The notes under the pieces: generated by a model
Database searches by the model: none
Told to the model about the DNA's origin: nothing
Seen by the model: the letters and a program-made list of their open reading frames with translations, nothing else
Made by a program: the position numbers and the translations under genes
Shown: positions 60,977-64,000 of the stretch, piece after piece
Position numbering within the stretch: position 1 is the first letter of the stretch
Layout: each line of letters begins with the position of its first letter
Source of the DNA: M0108 sp963841065
GTDB taxonomy: Bacteria; Pseudomonadota; Gammaproteobacteria; Chromatiales; Chromatiaceae
DNA: 64,000 nt
NCBI GenBank assembly: GCA_963841065.1
Contig: CAWJBI010000004.1
Location: 62,001-126,000 of the forward strand
Direction: 5' to 3'

Positions 60977-61270
60977 TCAGGAAGCGACGACGGCCTGAAC
61001 GCCCGTGGCCGCCGGCAGGCTCGCGGCCTCCTTGGCCGCTTGCTTCAATAACTTCTCAACGCGCTCGGTGGGCTTGGCGCCCTGGGCAATCCAGTAGTCG
61101 GCGCGCTCGCGATCCAGACGCACCTTGACCTCGCCGCCAACGGCGATGGGATTGAAAAAGCCAATACGCTCAATGTAGCGCCCATCTCGGCGACAACGCA
61201 CGTCGGCAACGACGACTTGATAAAAGGGGCGCTTCTTGGCGCCGCCCCGCGACAAACGAATCGTGACCAT
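60977..61270 (-). CDS. rpsP: 30S ribosomal protein S16
   Basis: A 97-residue protein; starts MVTIRLSRGGAKKRPFYQVV and has the ERIGFFNPIAVGGEVKVRLD segment. First gene of rpsP-rimM-trmD-rplS. A plausible -10 element (TAAAAT on the minus strand, 61341-61336) lies upstream. Confidence 0.98.
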   Translation of the reverse strand: MVTIRLSRGGAKKRPFYQVVVADVRCRRDGRYIERIGFFNPIAVGGEVKVRLDRERADYWIAQGAKPTERVEKLLKQAAKEAASLPAATGVQAVVAS

Positions 61271-61335
61271 GGTTAGTCCTGATTGGGTTCCAGAATCGGT
61301 CTCCCGGCACCATTCGGGGCACAGGAAAACACGGC

Positions 61336-61341
61336 ATTTTA
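61336..61341 (-). promoter_or_regulatory. Possible -10 element of the rpsP operon
   Basis: TAAAAT on the minus strand in an AT-rich patch (61333-61375) between ffh and rpsP. I find no convincing -35 at 16-18 bases, so this is tentative. Confidence 0.3.
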
Positions 61342-61406
61342 CTTGAAAATGGAAAAATGAAAAGCGCCAAAATCGCCTAACGGCCCTATCTAGCGTGGCA
61401 AAACCC

Positions 61407-62780
61407 TCAAAACGGCATCCGCCCCGGCATCCCCATGCCCGGGAGCCGACCCGACAGCGATCGCATCATCCGCGCCATGCCGCCGCCCTTCATCTTCTTC
61501 ATGGTCTTCTGCATGATGGTGAACTGCTTGAGCAGGCGATTGATATCCTGGATCTGGGTGCCCGAACCCATGGCGATGCGGCGCTTGCGCGCCCCCTTGA
61601 TGAGGGCGGGGAAGGCCCGCTCATGAGGGGTCATGGAATTGATCATGGCCACGAGCCGCTTCAGTTCCTTGTCGTTCACCTGCTGTTTGAGATGCTCCGG
61701 CACCTGGCCCATGCCAGGCAGCTTGTCCATGAGCCCGGCCATCCCGCCCATGCTCGACATCTGCGTCAACTGGTCGCGGAAATCCGCCAGATCAAAATCC
61801 TTGCCCTTCTGGATCTTTTTGACCAGCAGCTCCGCCTTCTCGTGGTCGATCTTGCTCTGCACCTCCTCGACCAAGGACAGCACATCCCCCATGCCCAGGA
61901 TGCGCGAGGCGACGCGATCCGGATGAAAAGGCTCCAGGGCCGACGTCTTCTCGCCAACGCCCAGGAACTTGATGGGCTTGCCGGTGATGAAGCGGATGGA
62001 CAGGGCAGCGCCGCCACGGGCGTCGCCATCGGTCTTGGTGAGGATGACGCCGGTGAGCGGCAGGGCGTCGTCGAAGGCCTTGGCGGTGTTGGCCGCGTCC
62101 TGGCCGGTCATGGCGTCCACGACGAACAGGGTCTCGATGGGCTTGACCGCCGCGTGCAGACGCTGGATCTCCTCCATCATGGCCTGATCGACGTGCAACC
62201 GCCCCGCGGTATCGACGATGAGGACATCCTTAAAGTGCTTGCGGGCCGAGTCCAGGGCCGACCGGGCGATGTGCACCGGATCCTGGTCACCCTGGCTGGG
62301 GAAGAATTCCGCGCCCACCTCCGCCGCCAGCGTCCGCAACTGGTCGATGGCCGCCGGACGATAGACGTCGCAACTGACCACCATGACCTTCTTTTTCTGC
62401 TTCTCCTGGAGCCAGCGGGCGAGCTTGGCAACACTGGTGGTCTTGCCCGAACCCTGAAGGCCAGCCATCAGCACCACCGCCGGCGGCTGGGCCGCCAGGT
62501 TCAGGACCTCGTTGGCCGAACCCATGAGTTCGACCAACTCGTCGTTGACGATCTTAATCAGGACCTGGCCCGGGGTCAGGCTGCGCGCCACCTCCTCCCC
62601 CATCGCCTTGTCGCGTACCCGGTCGACAAAGGCACGCACCACCGGCAAGGCGACATCGGCCTCGAGCAAGGCCATGCGCACCTCGCGCAGGGAGTCCTTG
62701 ATGTTGTCCTCGGTCAGGCGACCCCGGCCACGGAGATTGTCGAGGGCGCGTCCGAGGCGCTCCTGCAGATTTTCGAACAT
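61407..62780 (-). CDS. ffh: Signal recognition particle protein Ffh
   Basis: Ffh with 4.5S RNA targets membrane proteins co-translationally. The 457-residue product has the N/G GTPase domain with GLQGSGKTTSVAKLA, DTAGRLHVD and TKTDGDARGGAAL, and the Met-rich M domain with GSGTQIQDINRLLKQF. Upstream of the rpsP operon as in most gammaproteobacteria. Frame intact. Confidence 0.97.
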   Translation of the reverse strand: MFENLQERLGRALDNLRGRGRLTEDNIKDSLREVRMALLEADVALPVVRAFVDRVRDKAMGEEVARSLTPGQVLIKIVNDELVELMGSANEVLNLAAQPPAVVLMAGLQGSGKTTSVAKLARWLQEKQKKKVMVVSCDVYRPAAIDQLRTLAAEVGAEFFPSQGDQDPVHIARSALDSARKHFKDVLIVDTAGRLHVDQAMMEEIQRLHAAVKPIETLFVVDAMTGQDAANTAKAFDDALPLTGVILTKTDGDARGGAALSIRFITGKPIKFLGVGEKTSALEPFHPDRVASRILGMGDVLSLVEEVQSKIDHEKAELLVKKIQKGKDFDLADFRDQLTQMSSMGGMAGLMDKLPGMGQVPEHLKQQVNDKELKRLVAMINSMTPHERAFPALIKGARKRRIAMGSGTQIQDINRLLKQFTIMQKTMKKMKGGGMARMMRSLSGRLPGMGMPGRMPF

Positions 62781-62955
62781 GGTCTTCCTCGAGCAGGAAA
62801 AAATAGTGGTAATGGGGCCTGCCAGGCCCGCGGGCGGTAGAATTATGTCCAGTATAATGCAGAGGCTTCCCGGACGGATGGATGGGCTTGCGCGTTAGAT
62901 CCAGGGTGCGAGTGATCAGGCGCTCCGCCGGCATCGTTTCCCACGCGCCGTCTTT

Positions 62956-63783
62956 ATGCGATTATTCACTTACATGAATCACCTCTACTTTTCCCTGACC
63001 GCCATCGCCCTTTACCTCGCCGCCACGGGCCTGATCGGGTGGCGTTTGCTCGGCCGCGATCATCCGTATCAGCCCCCCCGCATTCTCGCCTTATGGCTTG
63101 TTTTTGCGGGGATGCTGCTTCACGCCTGGCTTCTCTACGATGGTATTTTCAGCCAACCGGGACTCAATCTTGGCTTTTTCAATGCCTTGGTTCTAACTTC
63201 CTGGACCGTGATTGCCCTGTTGCTGCTCTCCAGCGTCACCAAGCCAGTGGAGAACCTAGGCCTCGTACTGCTACCCGTGGCGGCCTTGACATTAGCGCTG
63301 GAAGCAAGCTACCCGAGTCCCAATTTCATGCGTCCGGCCGTGGGATGGGACATCAAGATCCACGTACTCATCTCCATGCTGGCATACAGCCTGCTCACCC
63401 TGGCCAGCGTTCAGGCTATCTTGCTGGCGATTCAGGACCATCATCTGCGCAGGCGTCAAACCGGCGGCTTTATCCGTGCCTTGCCACCGCTGCAGACCAT
63501 GGAAAGCATGCTCTTTGAGATGATCGGCGCAGGCTTCGCCCTTCTGACCCTGGCCCTCATCAGCGGATTTGCCTTCCTGGAAGACATGTTCGCCCAGCAC
63601 CTGGTTCACAAAACCGTGTTATCGACTCTGGCCTGGCTGATGTTTGGCAGCCTGCTCATAGGTCGCTTCCGCTACGGCTGGCGGGGCAAGACAGCGATCA
63701 TCTGGACTTTAAGCGGGTTTGTGATCCTGATACTGGCTTACTTTGGCAGCAAGGTTGTACTGGAACTCGTACTCCAGCGTTAG
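62956..63783 (+). CDS. CcsA/YpjD-like membrane protein (cytochrome c assembly family)
   Basis: A 275-residue integral membrane protein with eight or so hydrophobic segments and the conserved His pairs of heme-handling CcsA-type proteins (WDIKIHVLISMLAYSLLTLA; HLVHKTVLSTLAWLMFG). The WxWD heme motif of true CcsA is not obvious, so it is nearer to YpjD, which lies next to ffh in many gammaproteobacteria. The ATG at 62974 (MNHLYFSLTAIALYLAAT) may be the real start. It is divergent from ffh. Confidence 0.85.
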   Translation: MRLFTYMNHLYFSLTAIALYLAATGLIGWRLLGRDHPYQPPRILALWLVFAGMLLHAWLLYDGIFSQPGLNLGFFNALVLTSWTVIALLLLSSVTKPVENLGLVLLPVAALTLALEASYPSPNFMRPAVGWDIKIHVLISMLAYSLLTLASVQAILLAIQDHHLRRRQTGGFIRALPPLQTMESMLFEMIGAGFALLTLALISGFAFLEDMFAQHLVHKTVLSTLAWLMFGSLLIGRFRYGWRGKTAIIWTLSGFVILILAYFGSKVVLELVLQR

Positions 63784-63942
63784 GTCATGGCGACATTTAA
63801 GGGGCGAGGCAAGGCATCCCGCCCTTTCGCAACGGAAGCGACAGGGCTTGGATCCCTCTGGTAGCGGATCTTTGCGGCGACCTGGATACGAGACCCAGGC
63901 CGCCGCGGGTTCAGGCCATTGAAGGAGAAGGGGAAATTAGCA

Positions 63943-64000
63943 GGAATGGCAGAAATAATCCGGCAGACCAGCAATGCGGCAAGCCTGTTTGCAGCCACCC
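63943..64000 (+). CDS. Possible start of a further gene, cut by the window edge
   Basis: An ATG at about 63945 with purine-rich sequence before it opens MAEIIRQTSNAASLFAAT and runs to the window edge. Too short to identify. The preceding 160 bases (63784-63942) hold no gene I can support. Confidence 0.2.

Noticed and set aside
61395..62840. Plus-strand ORF of 481 codons opposite ffh
   Set aside because: Antisense shadow of ffh.

Overview
The window is a chromosomal segment of a GC-rich gammaproteobacterium. The evidence is the rimP-nusA-infB, rpsP-rimM-trmD-rplS and ffh order, the 16S-Ile-Ala-23S-5S operon, and the gene complement (MetA, SprT, S-methyl-5'-thioinosine phosphorylase, NagZ, exonuclease I, PurM/PurN). 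The mix of NnrU-like, octaheme hydroxylamine-oxidoreductase-like and hemerythrin-like proteins would suit a Chromatiales relative. That order-level placement is inference, and the 16S gene in the window would settle it.

Layout. 0-4.2 kb: the rimP-nusA-infB operon on the minus strand, with a recognisable promoter and two tandem leader terminators. 4.2-16.7 kb: housekeeping and metabolism (sprT, metA and a P-loop ATPase, MTIP, hemerythrin-like protein, HPRT, nagZ), two orphan oligopeptide-type permeases, an ABC-2 exporter followed by an L,D-transpeptidase, nnrU, a CIA30-like protein, and an HD hydrolase with a 46-aa membrane protein. 16.9-33.3 kb: cysC, then a defence island. It holds a complete Wadjet (jetABCD) plasmid/DNA defence operon, a BrnT toxin-antitoxin pair, a glycine-zipper lipoprotein, a mosaic of gene remnants, and a two-gene res-mod restriction-modification system. 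33.5-41.7 kb: TPR protein, octaheme cytochrome with an FNR/DNR-type promoter, lipA, lutABC, a glycosyltransferase and a CDP-alcohol phosphatidyltransferase. 41.8-52 kb: a purM-purN fusion ORF, small proteins, a phosphoesterase, an overlapping CHAD-ParA gene pair, rsmA and lon. 52-57.6 kb: a complete rrn operon with two promoters and boxA sites. 57.7-64 kb: sbcB, rplS-trmD-rimM-rpsP, ffh and a CcsA/YpjD-like membrane protein.

A striking property is the number of single-base frame breaks inside otherwise conserved genes (ABC-2 exporter, jetA, jetC, jetD, mod, res, lutA, rsmA, lon, and perhaps the purM-purN junction). When the correct frame is followed across each break I see no nonsense codons. 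This points to indel errors in the assembly, at least for the housekeeping genes, more than to decay. The res-mod pair is far more heavily affected and may be truly inactive. Genes below are given over their full reconstructed extent, with the breaks stated.

Best candidates for new biology: (1) the CHAD-ParA pair, a plausible polyphosphate-granule positioning module; (2) the FNR-controlled octaheme HAO-like enzyme; (3) the tandem-terminator leader of the nusA operon; (4) the mosaic of toxin-island remnants at 25.8-27.2 kb. The Wadjet operon is a known system but is the clearest accessory unit here.
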